Shown in pieces: positions 1 through 8,056 of a stretch of 64,000 bases of DNA. How positions within the stretch are numbered: the first letter of the stretch is position 1; the number at the start of each line of letters is the position of its first letter. The notes under the pieces are model-generated. The model saw only the letters and a program-made list of their open reading frames with translations. It did no database searches and was not told where the DNA came from. Source of the stretch: Prevotella corporis DSM 18810 = JCM 8529 (GTDB lineage Bacteria; Bacteroidota; Bacteroidia; Bacteroidales; Bacteroidaceae); the NCBI RefSeq assembly GCF_000430525.1, contig NZ_AUME01000010.1:19963-83962 (forward strand), read 5' to 3'. A program made the position numbers and the translations under genes.

Positions 1-409
1 CAAATACTGTTGCTTTGTTCTCCTTTTCCGCATTAGAGACGCTATTTTTTAGTAATCCTGTAAATCCAGAGCCATAAAAGATATTATCACCTAAAACCAA
101 ACATACATTATCGTCACCAATAAATTTTTCACCTATTATAAAGGCTTGTGCTAATCCATCTGGTGACGGCTGTTCCGCATATTCAAATTTTACTCCAAAT
201 TCGTGTCCATTTCCTAACAGGCGCTTGAATCCAGGTAAATCAAAAGGTGTTGAGATGATCAGAATTTCTTTTATCCCAGCCAGCATCAAAACTGAAACAG
301 GATAGTAAATCATGGGCTTATCATAGATTGGAATCAGTTGTTTACTAACCCCTTTAGTGATAGGGTAGAGGCGCGTGCCTGAGCCACCAGCAAGAACAAT
401 ACCTTTCAT
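1..409 (-). CDS. rfbA: Glucose-1-phosphate thymidylyltransferase, partial (3' end outside window)
   Basis: Joins dTTP and glucose 1-phosphate to give dTDP-glucose, the first step of dTDP-rhamnose synthesis for surface polysaccharides. Only the first 136 residues or so are inside the window (family length about 290). The protein begins [20 protein letters not shown], which is the nucleotide-binding signature G-G-x-G-T-R-L-x-P-x-T, followed by [15 protein letters not shown] and, further on, [10 protein letters not shown], all hallmarks of RmlA. The ATG at 409-407 directly precedes the signature, so the start is secure. The frame runs off the left edge without a stop. A -7 box on the minus strand at 640-633 would give a leader of about 210 bases. 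Identification is firm; operon partners lie outside the window. Confidence 0.95.
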   Translation of the reverse strand, partial: MKGIVLAGGSGTRLYPITKGVSKQLIPIYDKPMIYYPVSVLMLAGIKEILIISTPFDLPGFKRLLGNGHEFGVKFEYAEQPSPDGLAQAFIIGEKFIGDDNVCLVLGDNIFYGSGFTGLLKNSVSNAEKENKATVF

Positions 410-632
410 TTCGATTATTTTGTAAATTGTTTATAATCAAATAGTTTATTATGGAGTTAATTTCATCACAATCTCCTTAGTTGATAGTGAGAATTAAATC
501 TATGTTGATCGATGAATTTCTATTACACTGTAAGACATTAGCAGCAAAGCCAGTGATGGGCAGCTTGATGGACTGCACAGCTCCACGACATTTAGATTCA
601 TTCATTCCTGAGTTATTCCTAATTAATCTTCG

Positions 633-640
633 CAAAGGTA
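633..640 (-). promoter_or_regulatory. Candidate -7 box for rfbA
   Basis: Read on the minus strand this is TACCTTTG, an exact match to the Bacteroidota -7 consensus TAnnTTTG. I see no clear -33 TTTG at the expected distance. It would give rfbA an untranslated leader of about 210 bases, so a closer promoter remains possible. Confidence 0.4.
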
Positions 641-713
641 ATAATTAAAATTGATATTTCAGTTATGTACTAAAAAAAATATCCAATATCTACTAAATCT
701 TATTTTATTTTCT

Positions 714-721
714 TAACTTTG
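714..721 (+). promoter_or_regulatory. Candidate -7 box for the gene at 763
   Basis: TAACTTTG matches TAnnTTTG exactly and lies about 42 bases before the ATG at 763, a normal leader length. No convincing -33 element is visible upstream. Confidence 0.5.
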
Positions 722-762
722 CAGTCAAAGAATATCCAAAATCGAATAGAAAAAATAAAATA

Positions 763-1404
763 ATGGGAATATTTTCTGATATATTCAAAAGAAGAAGTGG
801 ATCTGGAGAGAAGGTAGGAGGAATGAATGACTATATGTCGTTAGTCAGAGTTTATTTTCAAGCAGCCTTAGCCTCAAAGTTGGGAATAACCAATTTAGCC
901 TCGTTACCAGATTTGAGAACGTATAAGCAAACCTTTCATGTTTCTACAGTTAACAACAAGTTGGGAGTTGGGGAGAAAAACAGTGTCCGGAAAACGATGA
1001 AAAGTTTATATGGAGTTGAAGATCAGTTTTTTAATGAAATTGATGCGAGCATAAAGAAGAATTGTAAGAAGATACAAGATGTTCAGGCATATCTTTATCA
1101 GTTTCAGGCATTGACACAAGATTTGATGATGTTGATTGGTAATTTAATGAAGTTTAAGTTGCGCATGCCAGCATTCTTTAAAAAAGCGATTTATGCAATG
1201 ACGGAAAAAACTGTAAATGATATCTTTGACAAGAATGATTTTACAGATTCTGGCATAATTAAGACGGTTATGTCGATTCGTCAGGTCAATAATAGGCTCG
1301 GGTTCTCCAGAAAATGGATTACTGATTTTGTTTTTCAGATTATCTTGTTGGCAAAGAAAGAACCAAAACCTTCAACGGATGATGTAAGTAATAATAAACC
1401 GTAA
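763..1404 (+). CDS. Hypothetical protein, mostly helical
   Basis: A 213-residue protein that I do not recognise. It opens MGIFSDIFKRRSGSGEK, a basic and soluble-looking N-terminus without a signal peptide. The rest is rich in Lys, Phe and Met and looks mostly alpha-helical. A segment near residues 117-135 (LTQDLMMLIGNLMKFKLRMP) is hydrophobic but contains charges, so it is probably not a membrane span. It stands alone, with its own candidate promoter at 714-721 and a separate promoter for the next gene at 1455-1485. Codon use looks like that of its neighbours. I can offer no function. Confidence 0.75.
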   Translation: MGIFSDIFKRRSGSGEKVGGMNDYMSLVRVYFQAALASKLGITNLASLPDLRTYKQTFHVSTVNNKLGVGEKNSVRKTMKSLYGVEDQFFNEIDASIKKNCKKIQDVQAYLYQFQALTQDLMMLIGNLMKFKLRMPAFFKKAIYAMTEKTVNDIFDKNDFTDSGIIKTVMSIRQVNNRLGFSRKWITDFVFQIILLAKKEPKPSTDDVSNNKP

Positions 1405-1454
1405 AAATATCTCTCCGTTTGGATTAGACTGGTGGAAAATAATCAGCTAATAAT

Positions 1455-1485
1455 TTTGTTAAATTAAAACTTTAATGTAAATTTG
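1455..1485 (+). promoter_or_regulatory. Promoter of the coiled-coil/zapA/rny operon
   Basis: TTTG at 1455-1458, 19 bases, then TAAATTTG at 1478-1485, matching both Bacteroidota promoter boxes with normal spacing. Transcription would begin near 1492, giving a leader of about 15 bases to the ATG at 1507. Confidence 0.65.
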
Positions 1486-1506
1486 TAGCCAAAATGTTTT
1501 AAGTAT

Positions 1507-1800
1507 ATGAATGCGAATGAGAAAACACTGAATACATTTGCAACTCGTGTAAGGCAAATGATTCTCCAATACCAAGAGGTAAAAGGAGAAAATGACGAGT
1601 TGTACACATTGGTGGATCAGCGTGATCAGGAGATAAAAAGACTTCAGGCACGGCTGGCTCAAGCGCAGAATGACTATAACTCATTAAAGATGGCAAGGAT
1701 GATTGAAATTTCTGATACAGACATGGATTCTGCTCAGAAGAGGATCGCCAAGCTCATTAGAGATGTTAATAAGTGCATCACACTTATAAGTGAAAAATAA
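1507..1800 (+). CDS. Small coiled-coil protein upstream of zapA
   Basis: A 97-residue cytoplasmic protein with no signal peptide or membrane span. Residues 20-60 form a clear heptad-like coiled coil (ENDELYTLVDQRDQEIKRLQ and onward), a pattern seen in small division accessory proteins such as ZapB. The stop codon at 1798-1800 is 11 bases before the zapA ATG, and the pair shares the promoter at 1455-1485. The position directly before zapA suggests a division-related role, but that is inference from context. The coiled coil alone does not identify the family. Confidence 0.75.
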   Translation: MNANEKTLNTFATRVRQMILQYQEVKGENDELYTLVDQRDQEIKRLQARLAQAQNDYNSLKMARMIEISDTDMDSAQKRIAKLIRDVNKCITLISEK

Positions 1801-1811
1801 CCTTGAAAAGA

Positions 1812-2105
1812 ATGTCAGACGATAAACTCCATATAAGATTACATGTATATGATACAGATCTCTCTGTTAACGTTCCACGCGATGACGAGGAATATTATCG
1901 TTCTGCATCTAAACTAATTACCGATACGGTAAATACTTATTCTACGCTTTTCAAAGGTAAGAAAAGTGATAAGGATATCTTATATATGTCAATGCTCGAT
2001 ATTGCATTGCGATATAAGAAAGAAGGCGCTCGTAATGATACAGCTCCTTATAGTGATATTCTTGGTAAACTCACTTCTGAGATTGAAGATGTGCTGAAAA
2101 AGTAA
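1812..2105 (+). CDS. zapA: Cell division protein ZapA
   Basis: ZapA binds FtsZ filaments and promotes their bundling at the division ring. This 97-residue protein has the family layout: an N-terminal strand region (KLHIRLHVYDTDLSVNVPRD) followed by the YYRSASKLITDTVNTY helix and a long helix with DILYMSMLDIALRYKK, then a short C-terminal coiled region. An in-frame TTG at 1803 could extend it by three residues, but the ATG at 1812 is preferred because the domain begins right after it. It sits between a small coiled-coil gene and rny and is very likely cotranscribed with both. Confidence 0.88.
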   Translation: MSDDKLHIRLHVYDTDLSVNVPRDDEEYYRSASKLITDTVNTYSTLFKGKKSDKDILYMSMLDIALRYKKEGARNDTAPYSDILGKLTSEIEDVLKK

Positions 2106-2135
2106 TCAAGAATAATAATAATAAATCAATTGTAC

Positions 2136-3677
2136 ATGAGTCCTATACTAGCAATTATCATTGCACTTATATGCCTTTTCCTGGGAATTTTTGGCGGATA
2201 TGCTTATTTCCGTTATGTAGTTAAAGGTAAATACAACGAGTTAATGGTGCAGGCGGACAAAGACGCCGAAGTAATAAAAGAGAAAAAACTTTTAGAAGTG
2301 AAAGAAAAGTTCCTCAACAAGAAGAGCGAACTTGAGAAGGAGGTACAGCAACGTAATCAGAAGATTCAACAAAATGAGAATCGGTTGAAACAGCGCGAAA
2401 TGTCATTGAATCAGCGCCAGGAGGAAATAGGCCGACGTAAGCAAGAAGTTGAGCAGATGCAGCAACGTATCGACAACGAGAAAAAGTTGCTTCAGGTCAA
2501 GCAAGATGAACTTGTTAAGATGCAAGAGCTTGAAAGGGCAAAATTGGAAGAACTTTCTGGCCTTAGCGCTGATGAGGCAAAGAGTCGTTTGGTTGAGAGC
2601 CTCAAGGATCAGGCTAAACTTGATGCGGCATCATATATCAATGAGATTGTTGATGAAGCCAAACTAAATGCCAATCAACAAGCTAAAAAGATTGTTGTTC
2701 AAACTATTCAGCGAGTAGCTACTGAAACTGCAATTGAAAATTCAGTAAGTGTGTTCCATATCGATAGTGATGAAGTAAAAGGAAGAATCATTGGAAGAGA
2801 AGGCCGAAATATTCGCGCTTTGGAAGCAGCTACTGGTGTAGAGATAGTTGTTGATGACACACCGGAGGCTATTGTTATTTCTGCTTTTGATCCTGTACGT
2901 CGTGAAGTTTGTCGTTTGGCCTTGCACCAGTTAGTAGCAGATGGAAGAATTCATCCAGCTCGAATTGAGGAGGTTGTGACCAAGGTGAAGAAACAGCTTG
3001 ACAGTGAAATCATTGAAACAGGAAAGAGAACAGCAATTGACCTTGGTATTCATGGACTCCACCCTGAACTGATACGTATTGTCGGTAAGATGAAATATCG
3101 CTCTTCTTATGGACAAAATCTTTTGCAACATGCACGCGAGACCGCAAATCTTTGTGGCGTCATGGCGAGCGAGCTAGGATTAAACCCAAAGAAGGCGAAA
3201 CGAGCTGGGTTGTTGCATGATATTGGCAAGGTGCCTGATGAAGAAACAGAATTGCCTCATGCACTGTATGGTGGAAAGATTGCAGAAAAATATAAGGAGA
3301 AACCAGAAATCTGCAATGCTATTGCGGCACACCATGATGAGGTTGAAATGTCAAGCCTGATAGCGCCTATTGTTCAAGTTTGTGATGCTATTTCTGGTGC
3401 TCGACCTGGTGCGCGTCGCGAAATTGTCGAAGCATATATCAAGCGATTAAATGATTTGGAAGCGATTGCCATGAGTTACCCTGGAGTGACAAAAACTTAT
3501 GCAATACAAGCAGGTCGCGAGTTGCGTGTAATTGTTGGTGCTGATAAGATGGATGACGTTGAAAGCGAGAAATTGAGTACTGAAATAGCCGAAAAAATAC
3601 AAAATGAAATGACTTATCCAGGCCAGGTAAAGATCACTGTCATTCGTGAGACCCGAAGTGTTTCTTATGCAAAGTGA
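2136..3677 (+). CDS. rny: Ribonuclease Y
   Basis: Membrane-anchored endoribonuclease that starts mRNA turnover. The 513 residues follow the family order: an N-terminal membrane helix (about 3-24), a long charged coiled coil (about 30-180), a KH RNA-binding domain with [20 protein letters not shown], and an HD metal-dependent phosphohydrolase domain with [10 protein letters not shown] and the later HH pair in [10 protein letters not shown]. The length is normal for the family. A TTG at 2130 would add only two residues; the ATG at 2136 is chosen because it starts [10 protein letters not shown] directly before the membrane helix. It follows zapA by 30 bases and the transcript ends at the hairpin at 3752-3800. 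Confidence 0.96.
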   Translation: MSPILAIIIALICLFLGIFGGYAYFRYVVKGKYNELMVQADKDAEVIKEKKLLEVKEKFLNKKSELEKEVQQRNQKIQQNENRLKQREMSLNQRQEEIGRRKQEVEQMQQRIDNEKKLLQVKQDELVKMQELERAKLEELSGLSADEAKSRLVESLKDQAKLDAASYINEIVDEAKLNANQQAKKIVVQTIQRVATETAIENSVSVFHIDSDEVKGRIIGREGRNIRALEAATGVEIVVDDTPEAIVISAFDPVRREVCRLALHQLVADGRIHPARIEEVVTKVKKQLDSEIIETGKRTAIDLGIHGLHPELIRIVGKMKYRSSYGQNLLQHARETANLCGVMASELGLNPKKAKRAGLLHDIGKVPDEETELPHALYGGKIAEKYKEKPEICNAIAAHHDEVEMSSLIAPIVQVCDAISGARPGARREIVEAYIKRLNDLEAIAMSYPGVTKTYAIQAGRELRVIVGADKMDDVESEKLSTEIAEKIQNEMTYPGQVKITVIRETRSVSYAK

Positions 3678-3751
3678 TAGAATAATACATTCCCCAGCCA
3701 TTACGGTAATGAATTTATTTTAAGCGAACGATAATCGTTAATATTATACGA

Positions 3752-3800
3752 AAGGGCCATTTTAATCTTCGAATTGCGAGTATTGAAGTGGCTCTTTTCA
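3752..3800 (+). terminator. Terminator after rny
   Basis: AAGGGCCATTTT (3752-3763) pairs with GAAGTGGCTCTT (3785-3796) through 12 pairs, including three G-U pairs, and is followed by a short T run. It lies about 75 bases after the rny stop. Confidence 0.7.
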
Positions 3801-3828
3801 TATTTTTTGAAGGTTTCCTATTATATCG

Positions 3829-3859
3829 TTGTGAGTTTCTATAAAACTTTGTACTTTTG
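3829..3859 (+). promoter_or_regulatory. Promoter of the hemerythrin-LuxR gene
   Basis: TTG at 3829-3831, 20 bases, then TACTTTTG at 3852-3859, a textbook Bacteroidota promoter. Transcription would start near 3866, leaving about 235 untranslated bases before the ATG at 4101. No other good promoter is visible closer to the gene. Confidence 0.65.
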
Positions 3860-3865
3860 CAGAAG

Positions 3866-4100
3866 AAGATAATAAATTCCAGAAAGTTGTCTTGTTAGCC
3901 ATGTTGGTGATAGCAAAATGCTTAGTCAAACCACTCTGTGTTTTATTCTAAAGTAGATGCGCTGGCAATAATCAGGTATAAATCTTTCCCGCAGATGCAA
4001 TTCTTACGATAAGGTATTCGCTAAAACCTTTTTGATGGTTATATGTTTGATATCTATATTTTGTTGACTGTGGGAATATTTTTTATAGGAAACGAATCAC
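3866..4100 (+). other. Long 5' leader of the hemerythrin-LuxR gene
   Basis: About 235 bases lie between the predicted transcription start and the start codon. I see no recognised riboswitch motif, no obvious terminator-like hairpin and no convincing small frame in it. With 3678-3828 it makes up the 423-base gap between rny and the regulator gene. Confidence 0.4.
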
Positions 4101-5054
4101 ATGAAAAATCAAAAAATGTATGAGGCTGATGATAAAATGATAACTCTTATCAGCGATAATTATGACCTGTTGCAAACATTGGGAAGTTTTGGTATAAGTC
4201 TTGGCTTTGGCGATAAAATTGTTCGTGAAGTTTGCGAAAGCCAGAATGTTGATACATATACTTTCCTGACTGTGGTGAATTTTGTGATTAATGGATACAA
4301 GGAATTCGACGATGCTGAGCGTTTGTCAATTCCCACATTAGTACAATATCTTAAAGCGAGCCATACTTACTATCTTGATTATGAGCTACCTTTTATTCGG
4401 AAGAAGTTGAATGATTCCCTTGATGAAAATGACAACTTTGCCCGTTTAATCCTAAAACTGTATGATGAATATGCCCATGATATTCAAAAACATATGAAAT
4501 ATGAGGAGAGGACAGTTTTTCCTTATGTTGACTCATTGTTGGCAGGTTATGCCGATGAAAAATATGATATAGAAACATTCTCAAAACACCATACTCAGAC
4601 AGATGTCAAATTACGGGAACTAAAAAATATTATCATCAAATATCTTCCTATAGATGCTCAACATAATAATCAGCTAACCTCTACTTTGTATGATATTTAT
4701 AATTGTGAAGATTGGTTGGATCAACATGCAAAGGTTGAGGAAGAAATTTTTATACCGGCTATTCGTCATTTGGAGATGAAAACTAAACAAAATGATGTTT
4801 CTGTGAAGATCTCCACCATGCTTAAGCCAAGTGTTACCACTGAGACATTGAGCGACAGGGAAAAAGACGTTATTATCTGTGTGGTGCAAGGCATGACAAA
4901 TAAGGAGATTGCGAATCATCTGTGCATTTCAACGAATACGGTCATTACCCATAGAAGAAATATAGCTCGAAAACTGCAAATTCATTCTCCTGCAGGCTTG
5001 ACAATTTATGCGATAGTCAATAATTTGGTTGATATTAGCAGTGTAAGTCTTTAA
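4101..5054 (+). CDS. RIC/YtfE-like hemerythrin protein fused to a LuxR-type HTH
   Basis: A 317-residue protein with three parts. Residues about 10-70 resemble the ScdA_N (DUF542) domain of RIC/YtfE proteins, but the usual Cys pair is replaced (FGISLGFGDKIVREVCESQ). Residues about 78-230 form a hemerythrin-like four-helix bundle with the expected iron ligands: the His of ASHTYYLDYELP, HMKYEE, SKHHTQTD and QHAKVEEE. Residues about 250-317 are a LuxR-type helix-turn-helix (LSDREKDVIICVVQGMTNKE, then TVITHRRNIARKL). RIC proteins bind a di-iron centre and respond to nitric oxide and oxidative damage, so this is plausibly a direct redox or NO-sensing transcription factor; that is inference. It is followed after 31 bases by a second LuxR-type gene with a very similar DNA-binding end. 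Confidence 0.88.
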   Translation: MKNQKMYEADDKMITLISDNYDLLQTLGSFGISLGFGDKIVREVCESQNVDTYTFLTVVNFVINGYKEFDDAERLSIPTLVQYLKASHTYYLDYELPFIRKKLNDSLDENDNFARLILKLYDEYAHDIQKHMKYEERTVFPYVDSLLAGYADEKYDIETFSKHHTQTDVKLRELKNIIIKYLPIDAQHNNQLTSTLYDIYNCEDWLDQHAKVEEEIFIPAIRHLEMKTKQNDVSVKISTMLKPSVTTETLSDREKDVIICVVQGMTNKEIANHLCISTNTVITHRRNIARKLQIHSPAGLTIYAIVNNLVDISSVSL

Positions 5055-5085
5055 GTTTTGAATATTTTAATTACCCCTAATTAGT

Positions 5086-5733
5086 ATGGATAAAAGTTTG
5101 ATGATGGGCGAAGAGGTAAAAATGGGTATTGACAAGATGATGAACGGTCGTCCACGAATGGCAATAGTTGACCCTAACATGTTGGCTGTTTTGGGATTGA
5201 AGCAAATACTTCAGAAGGTAATTCCCATTATAACAGTAGAAGCCTTTTCTAATTTTCAAGAATTTGCTAATGCCATTCCTGATTCATTTTACCATTATTT
5301 CGTAGCTCAAACTATTGCTTTGGAAAATCGGGCTTTCTTTACAGAAAGACTCAACAAAACAATTGTGTTGACTACATCAAAAAATCCTAACTCCCAGTTA
5401 TCTGGGTTTAATAGCTTTTGTGTTAATGACACAGAAGATCAACTGATTAAAAATATTCTTAGGGTTGAGCAACAAGGTCACGCTGGAGGCAAAAACTTTC
5501 CAGATATGCCACAGGTGACTAAAAACAAGATTCTTGGAAATAGGGAGATAGAAGTGTTGGCTCTAATAGTTCAAGGCTATATCAATAAGGAAATTGCAGC
5601 AAAGTTGTGTATCGGCCTGACAACTGTAATCACACATCGTAAGAATATAATGGAAAAATTGGGAATAAAAAGCGTTTCTGCCCTAACAATTTATGCCGTT
5701 ATGCATGGATATGTTGATATTAACGATATCTAA
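5086..5733 (+). CDS. LuxR-type regulator with degenerate receiver-like domain
   Basis: A 215-residue regulator. Residues about 25-125 look like a response-regulator receiver fold (RMAIVDPNMLAVLGLKQILQ at the first strand and helix). The acidic pair is not present, and no Asp occupies the expected phosphorylation site at the end of the third strand (HYFVAQTIALENR), so phosphorylation is unlikely. Residues 150-215 are a LuxR HTH (LGNREIEVLALIVQGYINKE, TVITHRKNIMEKLGI) ending VDINDI, close to VDISSV at the end of the upstream hemerythrin fusion. The two genes are probably one operon and could recognise similar sites or form heterodimers. The first in-frame ATG is used; the ATG at 5122 is an alternative. 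The stop lies one base from the stop of the convergent phospholipase D gene. Confidence 0.82.
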   Translation: MDKSLMMGEEVKMGIDKMMNGRPRMAIVDPNMLAVLGLKQILQKVIPIITVEAFSNFQEFANAIPDSFYHYFVAQTIALENRAFFTERLNKTIVLTTSKNPNSQLSGFNSFCVNDTEDQLIKNILRVEQQGHAGGKNFPDMPQVTKNKILGNREIEVLALIVQGYINKEIAAKLCIGLTTVITHRKNIMEKLGIKSVSALTIYAVMHGYVDINDI

Positions 5734-5734
5734 A

Positions 5735-7054
5735 CTATAATACGGGGGCGAATAAATGTGCAATCCACCCTCTAATTTTTTGCCATGGTGTTCTCCAATT
5801 ATCCCAAACTTCCTCGGTTAATCTAAAGCAGTCTTTTTTCTCATGCTCAAATAAGGTGTCAATTTCCTTTGTGGTTTCTTTATCAATGATTACCACATTC
5901 TCCTCTCTATCCCATCTTAGACTTCTTGAATTTAAATTAGCAGAACCGACAGTACAAAACTTTCCATCAACCAAAATTGTTTTTGTATGATGGAATCCAG
6001 GTTTGTAAATCCATATTATACATCCTGATTTCATTAATTTGTGAGCATTATAGAATCCACAGTCGGGAGTAAGTGGAATATCGCTTTTCTCACTGAGCAT
6101 AATTTCCACTTTAACACCTCGCTTAGCCGCTTTTTTCAGTGCCTTTTTCAGACTACAGCTCAAAGTGAAATAAGGATTGATGATTTTTATACTGTCTTTG
6201 GCATTGTTGATAGCATTAATATAAAAATATCTTATTATCTCATTGGAAACCTGCGGCTCTCTATTGATGATACCCAGCATTTTACTGCCTGCTGATTTGC
6301 ATAAGTCTGGTTTTAGTCCTTTTATATATTCTGCATTCGATATCCCCCGGAAATATTTGGCACCTTGTATTTTCTTTCCTGCAACTTTCCACCACATCTT
6401 AATGAATATTTTCTGAAGCGTGTTTACTTCTTCTCCTTCAATACGACAGTGCAAGTCGTGCCAAGAACCAACGGTCTTAGTACCTTTAATGTAATAATCA
6501 GCAACGTTCATACCTCCTGTGTATGCGATCTTGCCATCGATAATGACTATCTTCCTGTGGTCACGGTTGAAAATGTCGTGAATCCATGGAAATCTTAAAG
6601 GCTTGAACTCATGTATTTCAATGCCTTTCTCCCTAATGGATCTAAGGTGTTTTTTTTTCATAGGCTGATTGTTGCTGGCATTTCCGAACCCATCAAAAAT
6701 GGCCCGTACCTCAACACCTTGGCTCGCCTTCACGGCTAATCTTTTAATGAGCTCCGCATTGATAGAATCATTTCTGAAATTAAAGTATTCAAGGTGGATA
6801 CTCGACTTCGCTTGTTCGATGGCCTTGAACAAGTCGTCAAATTTCTGTTGACCATTGGTCAGCAGGGTTATTGAGTTGTTGTTTGAGAACTTAACGCCTT
6901 TTGAGCGAAGTTGTTTGACTATCAGCGAGTCAGAACTGTAGCATGTTGTATCTATTCCCCAAATGGTAACTTTGGGAACAGATGCTTGTATAATTGATGT
7001 AAAACACCAAAATACAATAGCGAGGACGTGATTTGTCTTTTTGCTAAATATCAC
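5735..7054 (-). CDS. Phospholipase D family protein, cardiolipin synthase-like
   Basis: A 439-residue protein with two HKD motifs: H166-x-K168-x4-D173 within DHRKIVIIDGKIAYTGGMN and H356-x-K358-x4-D363 within HHTKTILVDGKFCTVGSANL. This is the arrangement of bacterial cardiolipin synthases, which join two phosphatidylglycerols. Unlike the classical enzyme with two N-terminal membrane helices, it starts with a signal-peptide-like segment (residues about 8-25), so the enzyme would be periplasmic or singly anchored. The stop is one base from the stop of the convergent regulator, and kdsD begins 30 bases upstream of its start on the same strand. The family is certain; the exact substrate is inferred. 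Confidence 0.9.
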   Translation of the reverse strand: MIFSKKTNHVLAIVFWCFTSIIQASVPKVTIWGIDTTCYSSDSLIVKQLRSKGVKFSNNNSITLLTNGQQKFDDLFKAIEQAKSSIHLEYFNFRNDSINAELIKRLAVKASQGVEVRAIFDGFGNASNNQPMKKKHLRSIREKGIEIHEFKPLRFPWIHDIFNRDHRKIVIIDGKIAYTGGMNVADYYIKGTKTVGSWHDLHCRIEGEEVNTLQKIFIKMWWKVAGKKIQGAKYFRGISNAEYIKGLKPDLCKSAGSKMLGIINREPQVSNEIIRYFYINAINNAKDSIKIINPYFTLSCSLKKALKKAAKRGVKVEIMLSEKSDIPLTPDCGFYNAHKLMKSGCIIWIYKPGFHHTKTILVDGKFCTVGSANLNSRSLRWDREENVVIIDKETTKEIDTLFEHEKKDCFRLTEEVWDNWRTPWQKIRGWIAHLFAPVL

Positions 7055-7084
7055 TAACTTTCTATGTTTGCTGGAGTATAAATA

Positions 7085-8056
7085 TTAAATCATACAGCTG
7101 TAATGGTCAACTACTCCTAACAATCTTCTATCTTTATCACAAACAAGAACTGTATGAATCTTGTATTTGTGCATTATTCGTTGAATTTCAGTAATCTTAG
7201 TTGTGGGCGATACTGTCTTCGGGTTCTCTGTCATAATGTCGTGGACAGTATGGTCGAAGAACCTTGATTGCCATTTTTCCATGGCACGCCTAATATCACC
7301 ATCAGTGATCAACCCTACAATCTTATCGTTCTCAAGCGATACGCCAAGTCCTAACTTGCCTTTGCTTACCAAAATGATAGCATCCCCCAAGTGCGTGTCT
7401 GATGGGATGATGGGTAAGTCATTGGAACGCATGACATCCTGAGCTGTTGTGAGCAAACGTTTTCCTAATTCTCCGCCAGGATGGAAATGGGCAAAATCTC
7501 CAGGACGGAATTTCCTCACTTCCATAAGTGCTACAGCCAGCGCATCACCCATTACTAATGCAGCTGTGGTTGAGCTTGTCGGGGCGAGATTCAGCGGACA
7601 AGCCTCTTTCTCAACCCAAACTTTGATGTGAACAGTAGAATATTTTGCAAGAAGGGATTTAGGATTGGCGCTCATTCCAATAATGGGGATATTCATGTGG
7701 AGCACCATTGGGATGAATCGCAATAGTTCGTCTGTCTGTCCTGAATTGGATAGTGCTAAAACAACATCATCCTTTGTCATGACTCCAAGGTCTCCATGAT
7801 AGACATCAAGCGGATTGACAAAGAAGGCTGGTGTTCCTGTAGATGATAGGGTAGCAGCGATTTTTGCACCGATATTGCCACTTTTGCCAACACCTGTGAC
7901 AATGACTTTTCCTTTGCAGTGATACATTAATTCGACTGCCTTGTCGAAATTTTCATCGAGTTGGTCGATTAATGCCAGAGTTGCATTTGCTTCTTCTCTG
8001 ATACATTGTGTTGCGTATTCCCTTACGCCATGAAGACTATCCTCTGAATGTTTCAT
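7085..8056 (-). CDS. kdsD: Arabinose-5-phosphate isomerase (KdsD/KpsF family)
   Basis: Converts ribulose 5-phosphate to arabinose 5-phosphate, the precursor for Kdo. The 323 residues hold a SIS sugar-isomerase domain (about 30-190) with KVIVTGVGKSGNIGAKIA, SSTGTPAFFVNP and LSNSGQTDEL, then two CBS domains (about 205-323), the usual KpsF/KdsD layout and length. Its start overlaps the kdsA stop by the ATGA arrangement, so kdsA-kdsD are translationally coupled. The adjoining Kdo synthase supports the assignment over the related GutQ sugar-alcohol paralogues. Confidence 0.94.
   Translation of the reverse strand: MKHSEDSLHGVREYATQCIREEANATLALIDQLDENFDKAVELMYHCKGKVIVTGVGKSGNIGAKIAATLSSTGTPAFFVNPLDVYHGDLGVMTKDDVVLALSNSGQTDELLRFIPMVLHMNIPIIGMSANPKSLLAKYSTVHIKVWVEKEACPLNLAPTSSTTAALVMGDALAVALMEVRKFRPGDFAHFHPGGELGKRLLTTAQDVMRSNDLPIIPSDTHLGDAIILVSKGKLGLGVSLENDKIVGLITDGDIRRAMEKWQSRFFDHTVHDIMTENPKTVSPTTKITEIQRIMHKYKIHTVLVCDKDRRLLGVVDHYSCMI

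Larger units (their letters stand above)
410..762. other. Divergent intergenic region between rfbA and a hypothetical gene
   Basis: This 353-base gap separates two divergent genes. It holds -7 boxes on both strands (633-640 minus, 714-721 plus). It also holds a short plus-strand open frame at 502-648 encoding 48 residues (ATG to TAA, starting MLIDEFLLHCKTLAAKPV). That frame overlaps the rfbA leader and has no promoter of its own that I can see, so I do not call it as a gene. I see no RNA gene or repeat here. Confidence 0.5.
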
